Positions 56,439-64,000 of a stretch of 64,000 bases of DNA are shown here, piece by piece. The stretch comes from Flagellimonas amoyensis. GTDB lineage: Bacteria; Bacteroidota; Bacteroidia; Flavobacteriales; Flavobacteriaceae. Position 1 is the first letter of the stretch; each line of letters starts with the position of its first letter. The notes below the pieces were generated by a model, which worked only from the letters and a program-made list of their open reading frames with translations, was not told the origin of the DNA and made no database searches. The stretch spans positions 62,001 through 126,000 of the forward strand of contig NZ_QBUK01000002.1 of NCBI RefSeq assembly GCF_003058265.1. Reading direction: 5' to 3'. The position numbers and the translations under genes were made by a program.

Positions 56439-57032
56439 ATGAAACTAAAAACGATATTACTACTGGGATTGGTCATCAATTTAGCTTTGGTTTCTTGTTC
56501 GGGTGAAAATGGTGAACAGGGAGTCCAAGGCGAGCAAGGAATTCAAGGTGTGCAGGGACCGCAAGGTGAGCAGGGTTCTCAAGGCGAACCTGGGCAAGAT
56601 GGCAACACCAATGCACAACGTATTATTATAGACCTTAGCGACATTCAACAAAATCAAACAGACATATTCTTTGAAATCCCTGAATTGACACAGGAAAGAT
56701 TGCAAAGCCATTATGTTTTGGCATATTTAAAGACTAGTAATGAACTATATCCCATTTATGTAGCAATCCCTGGTGCGGTAAAAGAATTGGACAGAAAATT
56801 CATTTTCTATTATACAGTAGGTGAAATTTTCATTGGGGTTTCTAGCTTGGATGGATCTGATTTAACCAAGGGTTGGGTTCTTGCTGCAGAGTTTACAGAG
56901 CTCCATCTTATTCTCATTGAAATTCAGAACATAAATGGCAAATTGACGCAGGATGAGATGTTTTCACTGAAGAATTATGGAGTGGATGCAAATGACTATA
57001 ATGAGGTGATTCGTTTCTTTGGATTGGAATAG
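56439..57032 (+). CDS. Collagen-like (Gly-X-Y) repeat lipoprotein
   Basis: A 197-residue lipoprotein (lipobox L-V-S-C, Cys20). Residues about 23-55 are a run of ten or more Gly-X-Y triplets (GEQGVQGEQGIQGVQGPQGE...), as in bacterial collagen-like proteins. A globular domain of about 140 residues follows with no recognised family. Such proteins are surface-exposed trimers by analogy. Base composition looks more AT-rich than the flanking genes, and a degenerate repeat tract follows, so recent gain is possible. Confidence 0.8.
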   Translation: MKLKTILLLGLVINLALVSCSGENGEQGVQGEQGIQGVQGPQGEQGSQGEPGQDGNTNAQRIIIDLSDIQQNQTDIFFEIPELTQERLQSHYVLAYLKTSNELYPIYVAIPGAVKELDRKFIFYYTVGEIFIGVSSLDGSDLTKGWVLAAEFTELHLILIEIQNINGKLTQDEMFSLKNYGVDANDYNEVIRFFGLE

Positions 57033-57070
57033 ATGTTGAACGATTTCAATACCAAATCCATATGATTATT

Positions 57071-57103
57071 ACCTGACACGAATTGCACGAATCAACACGA
57101 ATA
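57071..57103. repeat. CACGAAT-word repeat tract
   Basis: CTGACACGAATTGCACGAAT then CAACACGAATAC: the word CACGAAT three times at about 10-bp spacing. Fourteen bases (GACACGAATTGCAC) are identical to 25128-25141. It lies between the convergent collagen-like and DUF6495-like genes. Confidence 0.7.
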
Positions 57104-57147
57104 CTTTTGATTTTGTGACTTGCTCTTGCACTTCTGCTTTCATGGGG

Positions 57148-57618
57148 TTACTCCATAATCTGTTCAAACCATTGGTAGAGCTCACCTTTGGTGATGACGG
57201 CTCCTTGCTTCAAAAGTTCAAACTTGTCCACGTTCTTGTCCTCGCCATAGGCCTTGGATGCAGTAAGGTATTCCACAAAATCGGACTGGAAATTGCGCTT
57301 GAACCAACCAAATCCTTCATGGGTCCGCAGGTCGATCTCAGGATTCAGGACTTTTACGGAAAGGAGCTTCATTTCCTTCTCCGTAAGGTGGAACAGATGC
57401 ATGTGCTGTTCGGAAATGTTCTCCAGGTATTCCACTTTGGACAACACCCCTTCCCAGATCAGGTCGCTGAACACATCCAACTCTTCTTCGGCCACCTCTG
57501 GCTTATCGGCCTTGAGGGTTGCCCATTCGTCGGCCGTGATGGACTGTGTGGCCAAAAAATTGATGAACTCCGGGTGCAGTTCCTCCAGTTGTTCCTTGGT
57601 CAATCGTTTGTACTTCAT
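57148..57618 (-). CDS. DUF6495-like protein
   Basis: A 156-residue cytoplasmic protein starting MKYKRLTKEQLEELHPEFINFLATQSITADEW. It contains LDVFSDLIWEGVLSKVEYLENISEQHMHLFHL and VLNPEIDLRTHEGFGWFKRNF, matching the Flavobacteriia family I recall as DUF6495. No catalytic motif is visible. An upstream Met (57681) would place the start inside the terminator, so 57618 is used. Confidence 0.75.
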   Translation of the reverse strand: MKYKRLTKEQLEELHPEFINFLATQSITADEWATLKADKPEVAEEELDVFSDLIWEGVLSKVEYLENISEQHMHLFHLTEKEMKLLSVKVLNPEIDLRTHEGFGWFKRNFQSDFVEYLTASKAYGEDKNVDKFELLKQGAVITKGELYQWFEQIME

Positions 57619-57667
57619 GGTGCAAAAATAAAAAAGACAGGTTGTTGATGTCCCAAAAAGCGGGAAC

Positions 57668-57695
57668 AAAAAAAGGGCCATGCAAGCACGGCCCT
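57668..57695 (-). terminator. Terminator of the rpsF-rpsR-rplI operon
   Basis: Stem AGGGCC/GGCCCT (57674-57679, 57690-57695) with TGC/GCA possible in the loop. On the minus strand it is followed by T7, and it starts 23 bp after the rplI stop. Confidence 0.88.
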
Positions 57696-57718
57696 CTATA
57701 AATCATATCACATTGAGA

Positions 57719-58171
57719 TCAATTCGCCTCGGCGATCACTTCAAAAGGGAATTCCAATACAACTTCCCTGTGAAGCCTAATGGTAGCCTCGTAAGGACCA
57801 ACTCGTTTGATAGATCCACCTTTGATATTGATGAATTTTCTCTCAATTTGGTGTCCTTCCTTGTCCAAAGCCTCTGCCAAATCAATGTTGGTCACAGATC
57901 CGAACAATTTGTCACCGGCACCAGCTTTGGCAGCGATGCGGATCTGCAATTGTTTAAGGGCTTCGGCAATCTTGGTGGCCTCATCAACGATTTTCTTCTC
58001 TTTGTGGGCTCTTTGCTTAAGGTTCTCGGCCAAAACTTTTTTGGCAGATGGAGTGGCCAATGTGGCCAAACCTTGTGGGATAAGGTAGTTTCTGCCGTAA
58101 CCGTTCTTTACGGAAACGATATCATCCTTAAATCCCAAATCCTGTACATCTTCTCTTAGAATAAGTTCCAT
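57719..58171 (-). CDS. rplI: 50S ribosomal protein L9
   Basis: A 150-residue protein. The N-terminal domain has MELILREDVQDLGFKDDIVSVKNGYGRNYLIPQGLA, the L9 signature; a long connecting helix (about 40-75) and a C-terminal RNA-binding domain follow. It is last in the rpsF-rpsR-rplI operon. Confidence 0.97.
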   Translation of the reverse strand: MELILREDVQDLGFKDDIVSVKNGYGRNYLIPQGLATLATPSAKKVLAENLKQRAHKEKKIVDEATKIAEALKQLQIRIAAKAGAGDKLFGSVTNIDLAEALDKEGHQIERKFINIKGGSIKRVGPYEATIRLHREVVLEFPFEVIAEAN

Positions 58172-58184
58172 TCTTCGGTATTTT

Positions 58185-58481
58185 TTATTTCAACATATCG
58201 CCAACGTACGGCATTAACGCAATGTGACGGGCACGCTTAACGGCCTGGGCCACTTTTCTCTGGTATTTCAAGGAAGTACCTGTAAGTCTTCTAGGAAGCA
58301 GTTTCCCTTGCTCGTTCACCAATTTCATCAAGAAATCCGGGTCTTTGTAATCAATGTATTTGATACCTGATTTCTTGAACCTACAGTATTTCTTTTGCTT
58401 GTTGGTCTCGATATTGAGAGGGGTCAGATATCTGATTTCCCCGTCCTTTTTTGCTTTTGCTTGTTGTTCTATGGATGCCAT
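58185..58481 (-). CDS. rpsR: 30S ribosomal protein S18
   Basis: A 98-residue protein. [63 protein letters not shown] covers the S18 family almost end to end. It pairs with S6 on the ribosome platform. The N-terminus has about 25 residues before the core, slightly long but usual in Bacteroidota. Confidence 0.97.
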   Translation of the reverse strand: MASIEQQAKAKKDGEIRYLTPLNIETNKQKKYCRFKKSGIKYIDYKDPDFLMKLVNEQGKLLPRRLTGTSLKYQRKVAQAVKRARHIALMPYVGDMLK

Positions 58482-58485
58482 GTCC

Positions 58486-58824
58486 CTATGCGTTTGCTTT
58501 TAATTTGGTTCTTCTTTTCTCTGCCCAAGCAATTGCATGCTTGTCCAGTTTAACGGTCAAGAAACGCATGATGCGCTCATCTCTCCTGAATTCCAACTCG
58601 TAGGGGCCGATGGCCTCACCTGGAGCGGTGAATTCGAACAAGTGGTAAAAACCACTTTTTTTGTGCTGAATGGGATAGGCCAATTTTTTAAGTCCCCAAT
58701 CTTCCTTGGAGACCATTTTGGCACCATTCGTAATCAAGAAATCCTCAAATTTCTTGACTGTTTCCTCTATCTGGGTGTCAGATAGAACGGGATTCAAAAT
58801 GAAAACAGTTTCGTAATGGTTCAT
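58486..58824 (-). CDS. rpsF: 30S ribosomal protein S6
   Basis: A 112-residue protein beginning [21 protein letters not shown], with [21 protein letters not shown] as the S6 core strands. It is first in the operon. The leader from the promoter at 58847-58877 is only about 15-20 nt, too short for the S6:S18-binding RNA leader known in other bacteria. Confidence 0.97.
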   Translation of the reverse strand: MNHYETVFILNPVLSDTQIEETVKKFEDFLITNGAKMVSKEDWGLKKLAYPIQHKKSGFYHLFEFTAPGEAIGPYELEFRRDERIMRFLTVKLDKHAIAWAEKRRTKLKANA

Positions 58825-58846
58825 ATTATATATTTTTAAAGGAGCG

Positions 58847-58877
58847 CAAAAGTAATAATTATTCCTTCTCCTTGCAA
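58847..58877 (-). promoter_or_regulatory. Promoter of the rpsF operon
   Basis: On the minus strand TTG (58875-58877), 20 bp, TACTTTTG (58847-58854), 22 bp before the rpsF ATG. Same -7 sequence as the rplS promoter. The region 58878-59060 up to the LytTR gene holds nothing else I can support. Confidence 0.7.
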
Positions 58878-59060
58878 GAAAACCAAAAAAACTTCGTTTA
58901 AATCACAAGAGTTATCAACAATGAAGAACCCCATAAACCTAAATAACGTAAAAGGTAATATACACAACAAAATAGACCATGTTTACATCTTTTGTTGCTC
59001 TTAAGCGTCTTTTTTATGTAATTTGCCGATGATTTAAAACCCTACAAATCACCCCATTCT

Positions 59061-59753
59061 ATGAAATTAAAAAGTATAATTGTAGACGATTCTTCCATGC
59101 AGCGGATGGCCGTTGCTAAATTGGTCAACAATCATCCACATCTTGCTTTGGTTGCTGAATACAGTAACGCCATTGAAGCCAAAAATGGCCTGAAGAACCA
59201 CGACATCGACCTTATCTTTTTGGATGTGGAAATGCCGATCATCAGTGGTTTTGACCTTCTAGAGGCCCTAGAGAACCCACCACAGGTCATCTTGATCACA
59301 GGGAAACCCGATTATGCCCTCAAGGCATTTGATTATGATGTGACCGATTACCTTCACAAACCCATCACCTTGGCCCGTTTTGAAGCCTCTGTAAAAAGAG
59401 CTGTTGCCAAATTTGAGCAGATCAACCGGGTAGATGAGGACGAAGAACACATTTTTGTAAAGAGCAACCTTAAGAAACGTAAGGTTATCCTAAACGACAT
59501 TAAATGGATCGAAGCGCTTGGGGATTACATCAAATTGGTGACCGATGAAGCCAATATCGTGATCTTGTCCACCATGAAATCTTTCGAACAGCAGTTGCCT
59601 GCCGAAAAATTTCTGCGCATCCATAAATCTTACATCGTGAATCTGGAAAAAATCGAAAAGTTCAACAGTAAAAATGTTGAGGTCGGTGGCAGACAGATTC
59701 CATTGAGCAGAAACAAAAAGACGGAGCTGGCAGAAGCGCTCGCCAACGTATAG
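59061..59753 (+). CDS. LytTR-family response regulator
   Basis: A 230-residue regulator. The receiver domain (1-115) has IIVDDSS, phospho-acceptor Asp55 in LIFLDVEMP, Thr in VILITGKPD and Lys in YLHKPITL. The LytTR DNA-binding domain (about 130-228) has DIKWIEALGDYIKLVT and LPAEKFLRIHKSYIVNLEKIEKF. No histidine kinase is encoded next to it, so the partner must lie elsewhere. The gene is convergent with priA with only 7 bp between stops. Confidence 0.92.
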   Translation: MKLKSIIVDDSSMQRMAVAKLVNNHPHLALVAEYSNAIEAKNGLKNHDIDLIFLDVEMPIISGFDLLEALENPPQVILITGKPDYALKAFDYDVTDYLHKPITLARFEASVKRAVAKFEQINRVDEDEEHIFVKSNLKKRKVILNDIKWIEALGDYIKLVTDEANIVILSTMKSFEQQLPAEKFLRIHKSYIVNLEKIEKFNSKNVEVGGRQIPLSRNKKTELAEALANV

Positions 59754-59760
59754 TCAAAAG

Positions 59761-62217
59761 CTATATGTGGTCCACATTGTAGACCAGTCTTACACTTTTA
59801 TACTTTGAAATAGCATTGAAGGATTTTTCAATTCTTTTAATGCTATTTTTTGTTTGTGCCAACGACTGTTTTTTGGGGATCTTGATCAAGATGTTTTTCA
59901 GGTAGTCCCGCCGAATCCTGCCCACAGGAGGGTATTCCGGCCCCAAAATCTGGTGTCCGAGCACATTGCGGAGCGAGTCGGCCAGCCATTGGGCGGCCTC
60001 GTTCAGTTTGTTGTAGTCCCTGTCCTTCAACGTGATCTTTATGATCCGCACCAAAGGTGGGTATTTGAACTGTTCGCGTTCGTACAACTGTTCCACGAAC
60101 ATTTTATCATAATCGTGGGTGGTGACCTGTTGCAGGATCTGATGGTAGGGATTATAACTTTGGATGAGCACTTTTCCCCTTTTCTGGGTCCGCCCTGCCC
60201 TACCCGCCACTTGGGTCAGCATTTGAAAACTCCGCTCATGGGCACGGTAGTCGGGAAAATTGAGCATCGTGTCCGCATTCATGATACCCACCAAACTCAC
60301 ATTCCTGAAATCCAGACCTTTGGTCACCATTTGGGTGCCCACCAATATGTCCATTTCTTGGTTCTCGAAGGCTGAAATGATCTTTTCGTAGGCATATTTT
60401 CCCCGTGTCGTATCCAAATCCATTCGTCCCACATTGATTTCGGGGAACAGTTGACCCAATTCTTCCTGGATCTGTTCCGTCCCAAATCCTTTTTTGTCCA
60501 ACGTAGGACTTCCGCAGGCCAGGCACGCCTGTTGCAATGCTATATGGTAACCGCAATAGTGACAGCGAAGCTGGTTCATGCGTTGGTGGTAGGTCAAACT
60601 CACATCGCAATTGGGACATTGGGCCACGTGCCCGCAAGTAGTACACTCCACCACTGGGGCAAATCCCCTTCGGTTCTGAAAAAGGATGACCTGCTCCCCT
60701 GCTTCCAAAGTTTCGGAAATGGCATTGATCAAGGTTTCGGAAAAATGGCCCTTCATCCGCTTTTTTCGGGTGGCTTCTTTGATATCCACCAAATTGATGT
60801 CGGGCATCAGCACATTTCCATATCGATATTGAATCGAAGCATAGCCATATTTCCCTTTTCTGGCATTGTACATACTTTCTATGCTCGGCGTGGCCGAACC
60901 CAAAACGGTGTGGGCCTTATGCAGCGAGGACAGCACAATGGCCGCATCACGGGCATGATATCTGGGCGCGGGATCAAATTGCTTGAAGGAACTTTCATGC
61001 TCCTCATCCACCACAATGAGCCCCAAATTGGAGAAAGGCAAAAACAAGGAGGAACGGGCACCGATGACAATCTGTGCCTTATCGGCGCTTTTCAGCACAT
61101 TGTTCCAGACCTCAACGCGTTCGTGGATACTGTATTTGGAATGGTAAACGGACACTTTGTGCCCAAAATAGTCCCTCAACCTATTGATCAACTGGGAGGT
61201 AAGCGCAATTTCAGGCAAGAGATAGAGCGCCTGTCGGCCACCGTCCAAACATTGCTGGATCAATTTTACATATACCTCTGTTTTTCCCGATGAGGTGACC
61301 CCATGCAGCAAAACCGGCCTGTCCTCCGCCAAACCTTTGTTGATATCCTCCAACGCCTTGCTTTGGTGTTCGTTCAGGGCAATGTTCCGAGCTTCCTCAG
61401 ATTCCTCGTTGTACTCCACCCGATCTTGCCTGATCTGATATTCTTTTAGAATATCCTTATCGATAAGGGCCTTGATCACGGCCTTGGAGCTACCACTTTG
61501 CTTTTCCAGCTCGGTGATGGGGATGGGCTTGTTGTTCCCGCTCCGCAATTGAAAAAGGGAGAGTACCACTTGGCTCTGTTTGGGCGCCCGGGAAAGTTCA
61601 TTCAGCAGCTCTTCCAATTGTTGGTCATCGTCATACTTCTCGGAAAGTTTCACATAGCGGACCAATTTAGGTTTGTACTGTTCGTAGAGTTCTTCCTTTT
61701 GCCGGACCACTCCTTTCTGTACCAACCTGTTGACCAAGGAAAGGACGTTCTTCTTGTCCACGATATCGCTGATTTCCTGGATATGGAGAGCTGACTGGTG
61801 CTGCAATGCTTCATAGATCAGAAATTCATCATCAGTGAGTTCCATTTCGTCCACACTTGCCTCTTTGTTGGGCAGGATCAAAGTCTCACTTTCCAATAAA
61901 AAGGCACTGGGCAATGCACTGCGAATCACTTCCCCCAGGGTACACATGTAATACTTGGCCAACCATTCCCAATGCTGCAGCTGAAATGGACCCACAAGGG
62001 GGGCATCATCCAGAATTTGATAGATTTCCTTGGCTTCGTATGCAGTCGGGGCATTTTGGTGTACCCGATAGGCCAGGGCCGTATATATCTTTGATTTCCC
62101 AAAGGGAACGGCAACGCGCATTCCCGGCTGGATAAAGTCTGCCTCCCGTTGGGTAATGCTATAGGTAAATAGTCTTTCTAAAGGGATGGGAAGAACAACC
62201 TCCAAAAAATATTCCAT
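59761..62217 (-). CDS. priA: Primosomal protein N' (replication restart helicase PriA)
   Basis: An 818-residue 3'-5' helicase. The N-terminal DNA-binding domain begins FLEVVLPIPLERLFTYSI. Walker A is LLHGVTSSGKTEVYVKLI, the DEAH-like box is LIVVDEEHESSFKQ, and the zinc domain has CTTCGHVAQCPNCDVSLTYH and CHYCGYHIALQQACLACGS (eight Cys). The helicase C half has DTTRGKYAYEKI and GRAGRTQKRGKVLIQSY. An extra stretch of about 150 residues between the N-domain and Walker A is common in Bacteroidota. Confidence 0.97.
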   Translation of the reverse strand: MEYFLEVVLPIPLERLFTYSITQREADFIQPGMRVAVPFGKSKIYTALAYRVHQNAPTAYEAKEIYQILDDAPLVGPFQLQHWEWLAKYYMCTLGEVIRSALPSAFLLESETLILPNKEASVDEMELTDDEFLIYEALQHQSALHIQEISDIVDKKNVLSLVNRLVQKGVVRQKEELYEQYKPKLVRYVKLSEKYDDDQQLEELLNELSRAPKQSQVVLSLFQLRSGNNKPIPITELEKQSGSSKAVIKALIDKDILKEYQIRQDRVEYNEESEEARNIALNEHQSKALEDINKGLAEDRPVLLHGVTSSGKTEVYVKLIQQCLDGGRQALYLLPEIALTSQLINRLRDYFGHKVSVYHSKYSIHERVEVWNNVLKSADKAQIVIGARSSLFLPFSNLGLIVVDEEHESSFKQFDPAPRYHARDAAIVLSSLHKAHTVLGSATPSIESMYNARKGKYGYASIQYRYGNVLMPDINLVDIKEATRKKRMKGHFSETLINAISETLEAGEQVILFQNRRGFAPVVECTTCGHVAQCPNCDVSLTYHQRMNQLRCHYCGYHIALQQACLACGSPTLDKKGFGTEQIQEELGQLFPEINVGRMDLDTTRGKYAYEKIISAFENQEMDILVGTQMVTKGLDFRNVSLVGIMNADTMLNFPDYRAHERSFQMLTQVAGRAGRTQKRGKVLIQSYNPYHQILQQVTTHDYDKMFVEQLYEREQFKYPPLVRIIKITLKDRDYNKLNEAAQWLADSLRNVLGHQILGPEYPPVGRIRRDYLKNILIKIPKKQSLAQTKNSIKRIEKSFNAISKYKSVRLVYNVDHI

Positions 62218-62220
62218 ACA

Positions 62221-62670
62221 CTACTCCTCAATCACCCTGTGCCAGGTCTGTGTTCTGTGCAAAAAGGCCAGATAGCCCCTCACCTTCAGTCGATTATTGT
62301 TTTCATCGTCCAGCCAGACCTTGCCCCTAAAGGTCATTCCCTGTTCGGGATCGAACAACCTGTCCCCCTTGTATTCCCCTCTTCCATTGTCCTCGAAATC
62401 GTCCATGATCTTCATGCCGAGCACCGGTTTGTCCTTCAGCTCGCCATCGCATTTGGTACAGAGGGCATCTTGCTTTCCTTCTTCCAATATTTTGACCACC
62501 CTGGCATGCATCAGGCCATCTTCCTTATAGATTTCAATGATCGCCTTGGCAACACCGTTACGGTCATCAATGGTTTTCCATTTGCCGAAAACAGTCTGTG
62601 ACCACACCCCCTGAACACACAGAAAGCCTATCAGGAAAATGCACTTATGGATTGTTCTGCTGCCTTTCAT
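62221..62670 (-). CDS. DUF2147 family secreted protein
   Basis: A 149-residue protein with a signal peptide (CIFLIGFLCVQGVWSQ). The DUF2147 domain runs from GKWKTIDDRNGVAKAIIEIYKEDGLMHARVV through CTKCDGELKDKPVLGMKIMDDF to GKVWLDDENNNRLKVRGYLAFLHRTQTWHR, a lipocalin-like beta fold. The C-x2-C pair (CTKC) may form a disulphide. Function unknown. It lies between YihY and priA, 3 bp from priA. Confidence 0.9.
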   Translation of the reverse strand: MKGSRTIHKCIFLIGFLCVQGVWSQTVFGKWKTIDDRNGVAKAIIEIYKEDGLMHARVVKILEEGKQDALCTKCDGELKDKPVLGMKIMDDFEDNGRGEYKGDRLFDPEQGMTFRGKVWLDDENNNRLKVRGYLAFLHRTQTWHRVIEE

Positions 62671-63625
62671 GTCGTTTTTTTAGAGAGTTGAGGGTTGCGT
62701 TGAGTTCAAAACCCAACAGTAAGATATTGGAATTTAACCAAATGAACACCATCAAGATCAATAATCCTCCCAATGCTCCATAAAGTTCGTTGTATCGGGC
62801 GAATTTTTCCACATATATCCCAAAAAGATATGAGGTCAGAAGGAACAAAAGTGTGGTCATGAGTGCCCCTGCCGAAAAAAATCGCGCATTCCTCCCTTCG
62901 GCGGTCCCAAAATAATACAGGATGGAAGTGGTAAGGTAGGACAGGCTCAGGAAAAAGATAATCTTGGCCGCTTGTATGCCCACATCGTCCCCTTTTTCAA
63001 CATCGTAGCCCAAGGTCTTCCCGAGATATTGACTCGTGTATTCCACAATATAAAACTCGAAGTACACAAAGGCCACGGCCCCAATGATCAGCAAAATGGA
63101 AAGGATGAGCCCCACCATGAGCGCATAGGCATACTGCCTGAAAAAATTACGGGTAAGCTCCACATGGTACGAATTTTCGAATCCTCCGAAAATGGCGTTC
63201 ACCCCATTGGCCACCAAAAAGATGGACACCAAGAATGCCGATGACAGCAGCCCCCCTTGCTTCTGGTCCTTGATCTGCTGATAGATGTCGCCAAAATAAT
63301 CACTGGTGGCCGACGGAAGGAAGGATTCCAAAAAATCGAGGAACTGTGCATCGAAATTTTCATTGCCCACACTCACGAAGGGAATGATGAAGGGAATGAG
63401 CGTCACCAAAAAGATGAGCAACGGAAACAGGGCCATAAAAAGACTGAAGGCAATGGAGCTGGCACGGGAGGACAGCGTCCCCTTCACGATGCCCACCAAG
63501 TACATTTCCATCACATCATAGAAGGACAGGCCCTCAAAAGCCTTTAGTTTGATGCGTTTCAACAAGCGCACCAACCAATTGACCACGGGTATTTTCTCCA
63601 ATTGCTCTTCTATGGCCACTGACAT
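62645..63625 (-). CDS. YihY/BrkB family inner-membrane protein
   Basis: A 326-residue integral membrane protein with about six TM helices. SSRASSIAFSLFMALFPLLIFLVTLIPFI is the characteristic first pair, with LVSIFLVANGVNAIFGGFENSY and YGALGGLLILMVFIWLNSNILLLGFELNATL near the end. The family has been called virulence factor BrkB or ribonuclease BN in older annotation; the true function is not established. It abuts the nadC stop directly. Confidence 0.92.
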   Translation of the reverse strand: MSVAIEEQLEKIPVVNWLVRLLKRIKLKAFEGLSFYDVMEMYLVGIVKGTLSSRASSIAFSLFMALFPLLIFLVTLIPFIIPFVSVGNENFDAQFLDFLESFLPSATSDYFGDIYQQIKDQKQGGLLSSAFLVSIFLVANGVNAIFGGFENSYHVELTRNFFRQYAYALMVGLILSILLIIGAVAFVYFEFYIVEYTSQYLGKTLGYDVEKGDDVGIQAAKIIFFLSLSYLTTSILYYFGTAEGRNARFFSAGALMTTLLFLLTSYLFGIYVEKFARYNELYGALGGLLILMVFIWLNSNILLLGFELNATLNSLKKRHERQQNNP

Positions 63626-64000
63626 CTACACGGCTTTTAAACTAAGGTCCATATTATAGACCGAATGGGTGAGTGCACCGGAGGAAATATAATCAACTCC
63701 ACATTCGGCATACGTCCGGATGGTTTCTTCGTTGATCCCTCCAGAGGATTCGGTCTGGCATTTGCCGTCTATGCGTTTTACGGCTTCGCGGGTCTGCTCG
63801 TAGTCAAAATTGTCCAACAGGATGCGGTGCACTCCATCGGATTGTAGAATTTCATCGACCTCGGTCAAATCCCTGGCCTCCACAATGATTTTTAGGTCCT
63901 TGCCCTTTTCCTTGAGGTATTCCTGGGTCTTTTGAATGGCCTTGGTGATGCCCCCCGCAAAATCGATATGGTTGTCCTTCAACATCACCATGTCGTACAG
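63626..64000 (-). CDS. nadC: Nicotinate-nucleotide pyrophosphorylase (quinolinate phosphoribosyltransferase), C-terminal part
   Basis: 124 residues open to the window edge on the minus strand. The piece begins LYDMVMLKDNHIDFAGGI, the NadC Lys/Asp/Asn phosphoribosyl site, and continues LKIIVEARDLTEVDEIL, RILLDNFDY and QTESSGGINEETIRTYAECGVDYISSGALTHS. The enzyme makes nicotinate mononucleotide from quinolinate in NAD synthesis. The N-terminal half is outside the window. Confidence 0.93.
   Translation of the reverse strand: MYDMVMLKDNHIDFAGGITKAIQKTQEYLKEKGKDLKIIVEARDLTEVDEILQSDGVHRILLDNFDYEQTREAVKRIDGKCQTESSGGINEETIRTYAECGVDYISSGALTHSVYNMDLSLKAV

Noticed and set aside
58825..58846. S6:S18 autoregulatory RNA leader before rpsF
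   Set aside because: The promoter leaves too short a leader to hold the motif.
58900..58925. AGTTATCAACA as a DnaA box upstream of the LytTR gene
   Set aside because: Single site with one mismatch; no cluster and no other origin features.

Overview
The window is an ordinary chromosomal stretch from a member of the Bacteroidota, most likely a marine Flavobacteriaceae of the Muricauda/Allomuricauda/Flagellimonas type. The genus is a guess from gene content and style. The phylum rests on several things that can be seen here. Many upstream regions carry TAnnTTTG -7 boxes, several with TTG/TTTG about 19-23 bp upstream, and I saw no clear Shine-Dalgarno sequences. RprX/RprY, DUF4835, DUF4294 and DUF4249 proteins are present. 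There is a TonB receptor with a carboxypeptidase-regulatory-like N-terminus, a PorP/SprF-like fragment and a monomeric NADP-isocitrate dehydrogenase. I found no tRNA or rRNA genes, no CRISPR array, no phage, no insertion sequence and no recognisable defence island. The window is almost wholly housekeeping genes.

Layout. 1-10 kb: the start of an outer-membrane PorP/SprF-like gene, two lipoproteins, smpB and pcm, then a plus-strand run of Gfo/Idh oxidoreductase, 3-hydroxyacyl-CoA dehydrogenase, DUF1015, YggS, an exonuclease/GIY-YIG fusion, a K+ channel, miaA and gluconokinase, ended by a bidirectional terminator. 10.6-23 kb: a long minus-strand block of rprX-rprY, coaE, a YbbR protein, a glycosyltransferase, fabI, recN, DUF4835, coaBC, an omega-like subunit, bamD, dapA and a DUF6913-like gene. 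23-25 kb: a 5'-nucleotidase split into two genes. 25-32 kb: ligA-prmC-GNAT on minus; ribD, a HAD hydrolase, an EamA transporter and a YigZ protein on plus. 32-38.8 kb: thioesterase, dnaA, a protein-tyrosine phosphatase, an RsmI-like methyltransferase, then a lysozyme-like protein, mltG, GNAT and dapF. 39-47 kb: an HtrA protease, a long-form GAPDH, a membrane coiled-coil protein, trmD, rplS, a probable small RNA and icd. 47-54 kb: a TonB receptor/DUF4249 pair, a GntP permease, DUF6095 and DUF4294 proteins and an M42 peptidase. 54-64 kb: NUDIX, hisS, a collagen-like lipoprotein, a DUF6495-like protein, rpsF-rpsR-rplI, a LytTR regulator, priA, DUF2147, YihY and the end of nadC.

The unusual content lies between and inside the genes. 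Short palindromic elements with a conserved 12-nt loop (TCGACTRCGCTC) and compensating stem changes occur at 4.1, 25.2 and 28.0 kb. The 28.0 kb copy is a 45-bp inverted pair sitting in frame inside prmC and adding 15 residues. Longer intergenic islands (2.2, 23.9, 25.0, 32.0-32.4, 52.6-53.07 and 57.1 kb) are written in a shared vocabulary of degenerate words, mostly between convergent genes. A second 17-mer from that vocabulary also lies within prmC. A strong rho-independent terminator at 44.42-44.47 kb follows no gene and points to an unannotated RNA of about 160 nt. Several -7 boxes lie only 4-6 nt before start codons (smpB, rprX, ribD), suggesting leaderless messages.
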